This document shows positions 1 to 6,461 of a DNA stretch of 10,850 nucleotides, piece by piece. The position numbers and the translations under genes were made by a program. The notes beneath the pieces were generated by a model. That model was not told where the DNA came from and ran no database searches. It worked only from the letters and a program-made list of their open reading frames with translations. How positions within the stretch are numbered: position 1 is the stretch's first letter; each line of letters opens with the position of its first letter. This DNA comes from DASUCS01 sp041166365 (GTDB taxonomy: Bacteria > Actinomycetota > Acidimicrobiia > Acidimicrobiales > JACDCH01), in NCBI GenBank assembly GCA_041166365.1, contig JBEEFX010000362.1, forward strand, positions 1-10,850, read 5' to 3'.

Positions 1-1146
1 GCCGCCGCGTGCCATCCGGCCGATCTCGCCGGGCTGCACCGGCTTGTTGTCCTCGTCGATCACGATCGTGTCCGGCCCGCGGTTGACGTTCACCAGCCCG
101 GTCTCGTTCGCCGTGGCACCCTTCTCGAGGAGGCGCAGGCCGTTGAACCCGGTCTCGGACGAGCCGACGGCCTCGCTGATGAACAGGTTGGGCAGCAGCT
201 CGAACAGCTGGTCCTTCACGACGGGCGAGAACACCGCGGCCGTCGAGCTGACGGCGACGAGGCTGCTGGTGTCGTACGAACGCTCCTGCAGGGCATCGAT
301 CAACGGGCGCGCCATCGCATCGCCGGTGATGGCCAGCGTGGCGATGCCGTACTGCTCGACCGCGGCCCAGACGTCGTGCGCGTCGAACTTCGGGAGCAGC
401 ACGACCGACGTTCCGCGGAACAGACCCCCCAGCGTCGTCCACTGCGCGGCACCGTGCATGAGCGGCGCCAGCACGAGTCCGTGGCTCGGCCCGGCCGCCG
501 CGCCGTCCCGTGCGAGCTTCTGCTCGTCGTCGACGCGCTCGCCGGTCACGAAGTCGATGCCGCCGCCCAGCGTGCGGAACACGTCTTCGTGGCGCCACAT
601 CACGCCCTTCGGGAAGCCGGTGGTCCCACCGGTGTACAGGACGTACAGATCGCCGTCGTCGCGAGCCGCGAAGTCGCGATCAGGTGATCCCGACGCGAGC
701 GCGTGGTCGTAGTGCACGATCCCGTCGACATCGCACGGCGTGCCGGTGCTGTCGTCCACGACGACGAGGTGCTGAAGCAGCGGCAACTTGTCGCGCACGG
801 CCGACATGCGCGGGCAGAACTCCGCCTGGAACACGCAGGCGACGACATCGGCATTCTCGAAGAGGTAGATCAGCTCCTCCTCGACGTACCGGTAGTTGAC
901 GTTGATCGGAACCGCGCGCAGCTTGTAACAGGCGAGCATCGTCTCGACGAACTCGATCGAGTTGTACGAGTAGATGGCGACGTGTTGGCGCTCGCCGACG
1001 CCGTTGGCCGCGAGGTGGTGGGCCAACCGGTTCGAACGCTCCTCGAGGTCGGCATAGGTGATCGACCGTTCGCCACAGATGAGTGCGATCCGCTCCGGCA
1101 CCAGATCGACGGCGTGCTCGACCAGGTCGGCGAGGTTGAAGGCCAT
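1..1146 (-). CDS. fadD19: FadD19-type steroid/long-chain acyl-CoA synthetase (partial, C-terminus beyond left edge)
   Basis: ATP-dependent ligase of the adenylate-forming (ANL) superfamily, expected to convert a sterol side-chain carboxylate to its CoA thioester in the cytosol. The 382 visible residues start MAFNLADLVEHAVDLVPERI. The P-loop YTGGTTGFPKG lies at 171-181, followed by VMWRHED as in mycobacterial FadD19, and the adenine-binding motif EAVGSSETG at 325-333. The C-terminal subdomain (hinge and catalytic lysine) lies outside the window; FadD19 proteins are about 550 residues. In rhodococci FadD19 is needed for C24-branched sterol side chains (family knowledge). The ATG at 1146 is chosen because it begins the conserved N-terminus and sits 8 bp from a KstR-like operator; no Shine-Dalgarno is visible, so the mRNA may be leaderless. 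It is divergent from the sterol operon. An ordinary FadD (e.g. FadD17) is the main alternative, but the local matches to FadD19 are strong. Confidence 0.9.
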   Translation of the reverse strand, partial: MAFNLADLVEHAVDLVPERIALICGERSITYADLEERSNRLAHHLAANGVGERQHVAIYSYNSIEFVETMLACYKLRAVPINVNYRYVEEELIYLFENADVVACVFQAEFCPRMSAVRDKLPLLQHLVVVDDSTGTPCDVDGIVHYDHALASGSPDRDFAARDDGDLYVLYTGGTTGFPKGVMWRHEDVFRTLGGGIDFVTGERVDDEQKLARDGAAAGPSHGLVLAPLMHGAAQWTTLGGLFRGTSVVLLPKFDAHDVWAAVEQYGIATLAITGDAMARPLIDALQERSYDTSSLVAVSSTAAVFSPVVKDQLFELLPNLFISEAVGSSETGFNGLRLLEKGATANETGLVNVNRGPDTIVIDEDNKPVQPGEIGRMARGG

Positions 1147-1152
1147 GCTCGG

Positions 1153-1158
1153 AGTAGA
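1153..1158 (-). promoter_or_regulatory. Candidate -10 hexamer of fadD19
   Basis: TCTACT on the minus strand matches TATAAT at 4 of 6 positions and occupies -12 to -7 relative to the ATG, the position expected if transcription starts at the start codon (leaderless mRNA, common in actinobacteria). It overlaps the operator. Confidence 0.35.
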
Positions 1159-1168
1159 ACACGTTCTG
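1155..1168. promoter_or_regulatory. KstR-like operator, fadD19-proximal
   Basis: TAGAACACGTTCTG matches the mycobacterial KstR consensus TnnAACnnGTTnnA at 7 of 8 fixed positions (only the last A differs). It is an imperfect palindrome, AGAAC/GTTCT around two bases. It ends 8 bp before the fadD19 start codon and overlaps the candidate -10, as expected for steric repression. A KstR-type regulator is encoded in the operon on the other side, which supports the call. Confidence 0.65.
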
Positions 1169-1216
1169 CGTAGGTGCGGCAATCAGCTGCTTGGCCTGGT
1201 CGGTGGCGGCAGAAAC

Positions 1217-1230
1217 GAGAATGTGTTCTA
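1217..1230. promoter_or_regulatory. KstR-like operator, operon-proximal
   Basis: GAGAATGTGTTCTA matches TnnAACnnGTTnnA at 6 of 8 fixed positions. It is a near copy, on the opposite strand, of the site at 1155-1168: both read GTGTTCTACT towards their own gene. It ends 8 bp before the GTG at 1239, the same spacing as on the fadD19 side. Confidence 0.55.
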
Positions 1231-1232
1231 CT
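1227..1232 (+). promoter_or_regulatory. Candidate -10 hexamer of the sterol operon
   Basis: TCTACT at -12 to -7 relative to the GTG at 1239, identical in sequence and spacing to the one on the fadD19 side. It overlaps the end of the second operator. No clear -35 was found. Confidence 0.35.
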
Positions 1233-1238
1233 GCGCCC

Positions 1239-1670
1239 GTGAGCTCGGACGAGTCGGTTTTCACGATGGAGCTCCCGTATCGCCGGAGCGTCGGGCCGGT
1301 GGTCGGAGCGTTCTTGACCGGGCTGCGCGACCAGAAGATCGTGGCCAGCCGCACCGCCGCCGGACGGGTCATCTGCCCGCCGCTCGAGTACGACCCGGAC
1401 ACGGGTGATGCCGTCGACGACCTCGTCGAGCTCGGGCAGGCCGGCACCGTGCGGAGCTGGGCATGGGTGAGCGAGCCGCTGCGGAAGCACCCGCTCGACC
1501 GGCCGTTCGCCTGGGCGCTCGTGCAGTTCGACGGCGCCGACACGGCGCTGCTGCACGCGCTCGACGCGCCGAGCGCCGACGCGGTGTCGACCGGCATGCG
1601 GGTCAAGGTCCGCTGGAAAGACGAACGCGTCGGCCACATCTCCGACATCGAGTGCTTCGAGGCCGAGTGA
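1239..1670 (+). CDS. DUF35 OB-fold protein with degenerate zinc site (acyl-CoA-associated)
   Basis: A 143-residue protein of the DUF35/ChsH2-like OB-fold family, whose members bind thiolase-fold partners or acyl-CoA substrates. The N-terminus carries LPYRRSVGPVVGAFLTGLRD, the helix preceding the usual zinc ribbon, but the ribbon is decayed: where CxxC pairs are expected there is VICPPLEYDPDTGD with a single Cys. The OB-fold half follows (TVRSWAWV ... GMRVKVRWK). The GTG at 1239 is chosen because it mirrors the operator-to-start spacing of fadD19; ATG at 1266 (134 residues) is the main alternative, and neither has a Shine-Dalgarno. It overlaps the next gene by one base (TGATG). Together with the next protein it resembles the two halves of mycobacterial Rv3521, which I recall as a single protein of about 300 residues encoded just before ltp4. 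Steroid role inferred from context. Confidence 0.8.
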   Translation: MSSDESVFTMELPYRRSVGPVVGAFLTGLRDQKIVASRTAAGRVICPPLEYDPDTGDAVDDLVELGQAGTVRSWAWVSEPLRKHPLDRPFAWALVQFDGADTALLHALDAPSADAVSTGMRVKVRWKDERVGHISDIECFEAE

Positions 1671-2203
1671 TGAGCGAGCAGGGGGACGTCATCAAGTTCA
1701 TGCCACAGGTGATCTCGCTCGACTACATCGTCCGCACCGCCCCGGTGAACGCGGAGTTCGGCCGCAACATGCAGGCGGGACGCGTCACCGGTCACAAGTG
1801 CCCGCAGTGCGCCCGGGTGTACGTGCCGCCGAAGGGGTTCTGCCCGATCTGCGTGGTCGAGACGAGCAAGGCCGACGAGGTGCCGGTCACCGACCGCGGC
1901 GTGGTCACGTCATGGACGGTGCTCACCCCGATCCAGTACCACGGTCAGAACGAACGGGAGGACTACGCCCTCGCCAGCATCCTGCTCGACGGCGCCAGCG
2001 GCACGATCGGTCAACAACGGCTGCTCGACGTCCCGCTCCCGGAGATTCGCATGGGAATGCGCGTCGAGGCGGTGTGGGCCCCGGAGGACAAGCGCAACGA
2101 GGACGACGGTCGGGGCTGGGGCTTCGGCAGCGCCATCACCGGGTTCAAGCCGACAGGCGAGCCCGACGCCGGCCCGGAGATCTACGAGGAGCACCAACTC
2201 TGA
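1670..2203 (+). CDS. Zn-ribbon OB-fold DUF35 protein, probable partner of the Ltp aldolase/thiolase
   Basis: A 177-residue protein with an intact rubredoxin-like zinc ribbon: C44-P-Q-C47, ten residues, then C58-P-I-C61, followed by an OB fold (GVVTSWTVLTPIQYHG ... GMRVEAVWAP). In actinobacterial steroid pathways DUF35 proteins or domains (such as that of ChsH2) bind SCP2-thiolase-like aldolases such as Ltp2 and are required for their activity. By position, directly before two Ltp proteins, this one should do the same (inference). The ATG at 1670 overlaps the upstream stop (TGATG), and the TGA stop overlaps the next ATG by one base, so translation is probably coupled. The C-terminal tail (GEPDAGPEIYEEHQL) is acidic and probably flexible. 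Confidence 0.88.
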   Translation: MSEQGDVIKFMPQVISLDYIVRTAPVNAEFGRNMQAGRVTGHKCPQCARVYVPPKGFCPICVVETSKADEVPVTDRGVVTSWTVLTPIQYHGQNEREDYALASILLDGASGTIGQQRLLDVPLPEIRMGMRVEAVWAPEDKRNEDDGRGWGFGSAITGFKPTGEPDAGPEIYEEHQL

Positions 2204-3258
2204 TGCGTGATGTTGCGATCGTGTCCTTCGCACAGGCGCCCTCGTTGGCCGCCGTCGACAAGACCGAGACGCAGATGCTGTATCCGGTCATCACGAGCGC
2301 GATCGAGCGGTCCGGCCTCGGCCGCAAGGACATCGGCTTCACCTGTTCGGGGAGCGCCGACTATCTCGCGGGTGCTCCGTTCGCGTTCGTGAGCAACCTC
2401 GAGGCCACCGGTGCGTGGCCGCCCATCAGCGAGTCCCACGTGGAGATGGACGGAGCGTTCGCACTTTATGAAGCATGGGTGCGCCTGCAGCACGGCGACG
2501 TCGATGTCGCGTTGGTGTTCTCGTCGGGCGTGTCGTCGCGCGGCAACCTGCGCGAGATCCTGTGCCTCCAGAACGACCCGTACTACCTGATGCCGTTGTG
2601 GGCCGATCATGTGTCGCTGGCCGCGCTCCAGGCCCGTGCACTGCTCGACGCCGGTCTGGCGAAGGAGAGCGATCTCTCCGAAGTCGCGGCCCGAGCGCGC
2701 CGCAACGGGCAAGCGAACCCGAACGCGCAGGTGAGCGGCGACGTGACCGCCGACGAGTTGCTCAGCGAGCCCTATCTGGTCGCCCCGCTCCGGCCGAGCG
2801 ACTGCCCGCCGGTTTCCGATGGTGCGGCCGCGGTCATCCTCGTGGCCGGCGAGCGCGCCCGCGACGTGTGCGAGCGCCCGGCGTGGATCCGCGGCATCGA
2901 CCACCGTGTCGATCCTCACTATCCAGGGGTGCGCGACCTCAGCACCTCCGCATCGGCCGCGCTGGCTGCCGCCAACGCCGGCGTCGCAGACGCGCCCATC
3001 GAGGTGGCGGAGCTTGCCGCCGCGTTCAGTCACGAGGAGCTGATCCTGCGCGACGCGCTCGGGCTGGGCGACGACGTCGACGTGAACCCTTCGGGCGGGG
3101 CGCTCGTGGCCAACCCGATGATGGTGAGTGGCCTGATCCGCATCGGTGAGGCGTTCCGTCAGATCAACGAGAAGGGCAAGCAGCGCACGCTGGGCCACGC
3201 CACGTCCGGCCCGTGCCTGCAACAGAACCTCGTGTGCGTCCTGGAGGCGGATTCATGA
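2203..3258 (+). CDS. ltp4: Ltp4-type thiolase-fold protein (SCP2-thiolase/aldolase family, no thiolase Cys)
   Basis: A 351-residue lipid-transfer-protein/SCPx thiolase-fold protein. Where thiolases have the nucleophilic Cys (about residue 82) it has SHVEMDGAFALYE, and the GHP motif is replaced by ANP (303-305) after NPSGG (295-299). The distal LGHATSGPC (H332, C338) remains. These losses argue against thiolysis and fit the Ltp class, where Ltp2 is a retro-aldolase and Ltp3/Ltp4 are required for C24-branched sterol side chains in Rhodococcus. The length is close to mycobacterial Ltp4 (about 350). The ATG overlaps the previous stop by one base, with a GAGGAG 11 bp upstream at 2186-2191. The end overlaps the next start by four bases (ATGA). 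It probably forms a heteromer with the following gene product and the DUF35 proteins (inference). Confidence 0.88.
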   Translation: MRDVAIVSFAQAPSLAAVDKTETQMLYPVITSAIERSGLGRKDIGFTCSGSADYLAGAPFAFVSNLEATGAWPPISESHVEMDGAFALYEAWVRLQHGDVDVALVFSSGVSSRGNLREILCLQNDPYYLMPLWADHVSLAALQARALLDAGLAKESDLSEVAARARRNGQANPNAQVSGDVTADELLSEPYLVAPLRPSDCPPVSDGAAAVILVAGERARDVCERPAWIRGIDHRVDPHYPGVRDLSTSASAALAAANAGVADAPIEVAELAAAFSHEELILRDALGLGDDVDVNPSGGALVANPMMVSGLIRIGEAFRQINEKGKQRTLGHATSGPCLQQNLVCVLEADS

Positions 3259-4400
3259 GCGAGCGTTGCGCAGTCGTCGGCGTCGGCCAGACGCACCACG
3301 TGAAGGTGCGCGACGACGTGTCGCTGGCGGGGTTGCTGCGCGAGGCCAGCATCCGCGCGCTCGAGGATGCGGAACTCGACTGGAAGGACATCGACTCCGT
3401 CGTCATCGGCACGGCGCCCGACTCGTTCGAGGGCGTGATGATGCCGGAGCTCTACCTGGCCGATGCGCTCGGTGCGAGCGGCAAGCCGATCATGCGGGTC
3501 CACACTGCCGGGAGCGTCGGCGGATCGACCGCGATCGTCGCCTCGCACCTCATCCAGTCGGGCGTTCGCGAGCGTGTGCTCACCGTGGCGTTCGAGAAGC
3601 AGTCGGAAGGCGACACCACGTGGGGTCTGTCGGGCGGGCGCAGCGGCGGCGTGGGGGCCGGCGGCTACTTCGCGCCGCACATCCGGGCGTACATCGCCCG
3701 CTCGAAGGCGCCCGAATACGTCGGATGGATGGTCGCCGTGAAAGACCGCCTGAACGCGCTGAAGAATCCGTACGCGCATCTGCGGGTCGAAGACATCTCG
3801 CTCGAGATGGTGCGCGACTCGCCGATGGTGTGGGAGCCGGTGCGGCGCCTCGAATCGTGCCCGGCGTCCGACGGGGCCTGCGCGATGGTGCTCACGAACG
3901 AGAAGGGCGGCGACGCGGCGAGCAAGCCGCCGGCGTGGGTGCACGGCACGGCCATGCGCAGTGAGCTCGGCCAGTTCCCCGGCCGCGATCCCGTGAACCC
4001 GAAGGGTGGGCAGGACTGCGCGGCCGACGTCTACGCGCAGGCGGGCATCACGAACCCGCGCGAGGAGATCGACGCGGTCGAGTGCTACGTGCCGTTCAGT
4101 TGGTACGAGCCCATGTGGATGGAGAACCTCGGGTTCGCCGACCTCGGCAAGGGCTGGACGCTCACCGAGGACGGGGTCACCGCGCTCGACGGCGACCTGC
4201 CGGTCAACGCGTCGGGCGGCGTGTTGTCGTCGAATCCGATCGGCGCGTCCGGCATGCTGCGGTTCGCGGAAGCGGCCTTGCAGGTTCGCGGGCTCGCCGG
4301 CGAGCACCAGGTCGAGGATGTCCGCACCGCACTCGGTCACGCGTACGGCGGAGCGTCGCAGTTCTTCGCGATGTGGATCCTCAGGGCCGCGAAGCCGTGA
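3255..4400 (+). CDS. ltp3: Ltp3-type thiolase-fold protein (SCP2-thiolase/aldolase family, Cys replaced)
   Basis: A 381-residue SCP2-thiolase-family protein. The nucleophile region reads RVHTAGSVGGSTA (81-93), with A85 where Cys would be. The GHP motif has become SNP (326-328) within NASGGVLSSNPIGASG. GHAYGGASQF (361-370) carries the remaining conserved His. As with Ltp4, a classical thiolase reaction is unlikely; aldol cleavage of a hydroxylated sterol acyl-CoA is the expected role. The length is near mycobacterial Ltp3 (about 390). A GGAGG at 3243-3247, 7 bp before the ATG, is the best ribosome site among the overlapping genes, and the ATGA overlap with ltp4 suggests equimolar coupled synthesis. 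The GTG of echA19 overlaps its stop by four bases. Confidence 0.88.
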   Translation: MSERCAVVGVGQTHHVKVRDDVSLAGLLREASIRALEDAELDWKDIDSVVIGTAPDSFEGVMMPELYLADALGASGKPIMRVHTAGSVGGSTAIVASHLIQSGVRERVLTVAFEKQSEGDTTWGLSGGRSGGVGAGGYFAPHIRAYIARSKAPEYVGWMVAVKDRLNALKNPYAHLRVEDISLEMVRDSPMVWEPVRRLESCPASDGACAMVLTNEKGGDAASKPPAWVHGTAMRSELGQFPGRDPVNPKGGQDCAADVYAQAGITNPREEIDAVECYVPFSWYEPMWMENLGFADLGKGWTLTEDGVTALDGDLPVNASGGVLSSNPIGASGMLRFAEAALQVRGLAGEHQVEDVRTALGHAYGGASQFFAMWILRAAKP

Positions 4401-5218
4401 GCGGCGCGACGACGCCCGAAGACCAACACCTCCTTGTCGAGCGCGATGGGCCCGTGCTCATCCTCACGATGAACCGACCGGAGCGCCGCAACGCGCTCTC
4501 TCCGTCGATGATGACGAAGATGTCGGAGTGTTGGGACGAGGTCAACGCCAATCCCGACATCCGCGTGGTGATCCTCACCGGCGCCGGTGGTTCCTTCTGC
4601 GCCGGCGCCGATCTCCAGGCGATGACGCAGTCGCACCCCGGCGACGCGTTCGCGCAAGGTGACGGTCCCGCGGCCGAGATCGCCGGTGGCGTCATCAAGC
4701 CACTGCTCAAGGGCTTCCTGCTCGACAAGCCGCTGATCGCCGCCGTCGAGGGTCCTGCGGTCGCCGGAGGCACGGAGATCCTGCAAGCGACCGACATCCG
4801 CATCGCCGGTGAGAGCGCCAGGTTCGGTGTCTCGGAGGTGCGGTGGAGCCTGTACCCGCTGGGTGGGTCCGTCGTGCGCCTCCGTCGCCAGATCCCCTAC
4901 GCGGTGGCGGCCGACATCCTGCTGACCGGCCGGCACCTGCTCGCTCCGGAGGCCAAGGCGATCGGATTGATCAGCGAGGTGGTGCCCGACGGTCAGGCGC
5001 TCGAACGGGCCCGGGAGGTCGCGGCGAAGGTTGCCAGCAACGGCCCGGTGGCGGTGCAAGCCGTGCTCCGCGCGTTGCGAGCGACGGAGTGCTTGCCCGA
5101 GTCCGAGGCGATGAAGATCGACTCCGAGATCGGCATGCCGGTCTTCATGAGCGATGATGCCAAGGAAGGGCCACTCGCCTTCATGGAGAAGCGCGAACCA
5201 CAATTCAAGGGACACTGA
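4397..5218 (+). CDS. echA19: EchA19-type steroid enoyl-CoA hydratase
   Basis: A 273-residue crotonase-fold protein that hydrates the trans-2-enoyl-CoA formed during sterol side-chain beta-oxidation. Crotonase features: TMNRPERRNALS at 24-35, the oxyanion segment SFCAGADL at 66-73, GGTE with catalytic E127, and FGVSE with the second glutamate E147. SLYPLGGSVVRLRRQIPY (151-168) and the C-terminal FMSDDAKEGP are hallmarks I recall from mycobacterial EchA19, which acts on steroid enoyl-CoAs. Both acid residues are present, so it should be a true hydratase. The GTG at 4397 is the only sensible start, because the next in-frame Met lies inside the conserved core; it overlaps the ltp3 stop (GTGA). 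In mycobacteria echA19 is divergent from fadD19; here it has moved behind ltp3. Confidence 0.92.
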   Translation: MSGATTPEDQHLLVERDGPVLILTMNRPERRNALSPSMMTKMSECWDEVNANPDIRVVILTGAGGSFCAGADLQAMTQSHPGDAFAQGDGPAAEIAGGVIKPLLKGFLLDKPLIAAVEGPAVAGGTEILQATDIRIAGESARFGVSEVRWSLYPLGGSVVRLRRQIPYAVAADILLTGRHLLAPEAKAIGLISEVVPDGQALERAREVAAKVASNGPVAVQAVLRALRATECLPESEAMKIDSEIGMPVFMSDDAKEGPLAFMEKREPQFKGH

Positions 5219-5223
5219 GGGGA
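5218..5223 (+). promoter_or_regulatory. Ribosome binding site deciding a TTG start
   Basis: AGGGGA lies 5 bp before TTG 5229 and directly follows the echA19 stop. It decides for the TTG over the in-frame ATG at 5154, which would overlap echA19 by 65 bp. It is the only intercistronic gap in the operon. Confidence 0.6.
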
Positions 5224-5228
5224 TCGAG

Positions 5229-6461
5229 TTGGAAGCGAACGACATCGACCTGCTCGACCGGGATCGCTTCACGCAAGACATCCCGCACGACTGGTTCACC
5301 TGGCTGCGCAACAACGCGCCCGTTTTCCACCACGATGAGCCGGACGGCCCCGGCTTCTGGGTGATCTCCAAGCATGCCGACGTGATCACGTGCAACCGCG
5401 ATGCCGGAACGTTCTCCTCGTCCGCGGCGACCGGCGGCGTTGTCGGTCTCGAGCGACGGGAGATCAGCGAGATGGAGGCGGCGCAGGCCGAGGGCAACCT
5501 CATGCTCTTCATGGACCCGCCCGACCACACCCGCTACCGCAAGCTCGTGAATCGCGGTTTCACCCCGCGCATGATCGGCGAGCTCGAGCCGCGCATCCGC
5601 CAACTGACCAACGACATCCTCGACGGGGCGTTGCCCAAGGATCCGTGCGACTTCGTCGTCGAGATCGCCGCAGAGCTGCCGCTCGAGGTGATCGCCGAGC
5701 TGATCGGCGTGCCTCGCGAGGAACGGCACAAGATCTTCGAGTGGTCGAACCGCATGATCGGTTCCGAGGATCCGGAGTACATCGTCAGCGCCGAAGAGGT
5801 TGCCAACGCGCAGATCGAGATGTTCATGTACGCGCAGCAGCTGGCGGAGAAGCACCGCAACAGCCCGCAGGACGACATCATCAGCGCGTTGCTGTCCAGC
5901 GAGGTCGACGGCGAATCACTGTCCGACATGGACTTCAACCTGTTCTTCCTCCTGCTCTCGGTGGCGGGAAACGAGACCACGCGCAACGCCATCGCGCACG
6001 GCATGAACGCGTTCCTCGAGAATCCCGAGCAGTACGACCTGCTGGCCAGTGATCCGGAGAAGCACATCGCCGGTGCCACTGAGGAGATCCTGCGGTGGGC
6101 CTCGCCGGTCATGTACTTCCGGCGGAACGCCACGAGGGACTTCCAGCTCCGCGATCAGACCATCAAGGCCGGCGACAAGATCAGCCTCTGGTACATCTCG
6201 GCCAACCGCGACGAGGACGTGTTCGAGGATCCGTTCCGCTTCGACATCGAACGCGACCCGAACCACCACGTCGCGTTCGGCGGTGGCGGACCGCACTTCT
6301 GCTTGGGCGCGCAGCTCGCCCGCATGGAGATCCACGTGCTCTTCGAGGAGCTCGTGCGCCGGGTGCCGAAGGTCGAGCAGCTCGGCCCACCGGACCGGCT
6401 GCGCTCCAACTTCATCGGCGGCATCAAGCATCTGCCGGTGCGCTTCACGACCTCGGCGTGA
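5229..6461 (+). CDS. Cytochrome P450, CYP125-like (probable steroid C26/27 oxidase)
   Basis: A 410-residue soluble bacterial P450. The I-helix oxygen-activation motif AGNETTR is at 246-252, the K-helix ExxR at E286-R289, and the heme loop FGGGGPHFCLG at 350-360 with C358 as the thiolate ligand. DPPDHTRYRKLVNRGFTP (96-113) is the usual C-helix region. WSNRMIGSEDPEY (172-184) and RLRSNFIGGIKH (390-401) resemble mycobacterial CYP125, the cholesterol terminal-carbon oxidase, more than CYP142, whose I-helix I recall as GGDETTR. By context it should hydroxylate the sterol side chain to the acid used by FadD19. It starts at TTG with a good ribosome site, unlike its tightly overlapping neighbours. 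No ferredoxin or reductase gene is adjacent, so electron donors must come from elsewhere. Substrate is inferred. Confidence 0.92.
   Translation: MEANDIDLLDRDRFTQDIPHDWFTWLRNNAPVFHHDEPDGPGFWVISKHADVITCNRDAGTFSSSAATGGVVGLERREISEMEAAQAEGNLMLFMDPPDHTRYRKLVNRGFTPRMIGELEPRIRQLTNDILDGALPKDPCDFVVEIAAELPLEVIAELIGVPREERHKIFEWSNRMIGSEDPEYIVSAEEVANAQIEMFMYAQQLAEKHRNSPQDDIISALLSSEVDGESLSDMDFNLFFLLLSVAGNETTRNAIAHGMNAFLENPEQYDLLASDPEKHIAGATEEILRWASPVMYFRRNATRDFQLRDQTIKAGDKISLWYISANRDEDVFEDPFRFDIERDPNHHVAFGGGGPHFCLGAQLARMEIHVLFEELVRRVPKVEQLGPPDRLRSNFIGGIKHLPVRFTTSA

Larger units (their letters stand above)
1147..1238. promoter_or_regulatory. Divergent promoter region between fadD19 and the sterol operon
   Basis: This 92-bp spacer separates the two outward-facing starts and holds two KstR-like operators and two identical candidate -10 hexamers in mirror arrangement. 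On the minus strand a TTGCCG (1182-1177) lies 18 bp from the TCTACT at 1158-1153, a plausible sigma-70-type pair. No convincing -35 is seen on the plus strand. Confidence 0.6.

Noticed and set aside
576..590. AACACGTC in the fadD19 coding region as another KstR site
   Set aside because: Only the left half matches and it is deep inside the coding sequence far from any start.
680..1795. Long minus-strand open frames across 680-1795 and 870-1637
   Set aside because: They run antisense through the DUF35 gene and out of frame through fadD19. They give Arg/Ser-rich, non-family sequence; the true minus frame ends at the ATG at 1146.
3159..4340. 393-residue minus-strand open frame
   Set aside because: It is the antisense shadow of ltp3, which has clear thiolase-fold motifs; the translation is His/Arg/Ala-rich with no recognisable domain.
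5154..5228. ATG at 5154 as the P450 start
   Set aside because: It would overlap echA19 by 65 bp, lacks a ribosome site, and adds residues that are an out-of-frame reading of the hydratase tail; TTG 5229 has AGGGGA at good spacing.
4337..5530. 397-residue minus-strand open frame
   Set aside because: Antisense to echA19 and the P450 start; low-complexity composition typical of GC-rich third-position shadows.
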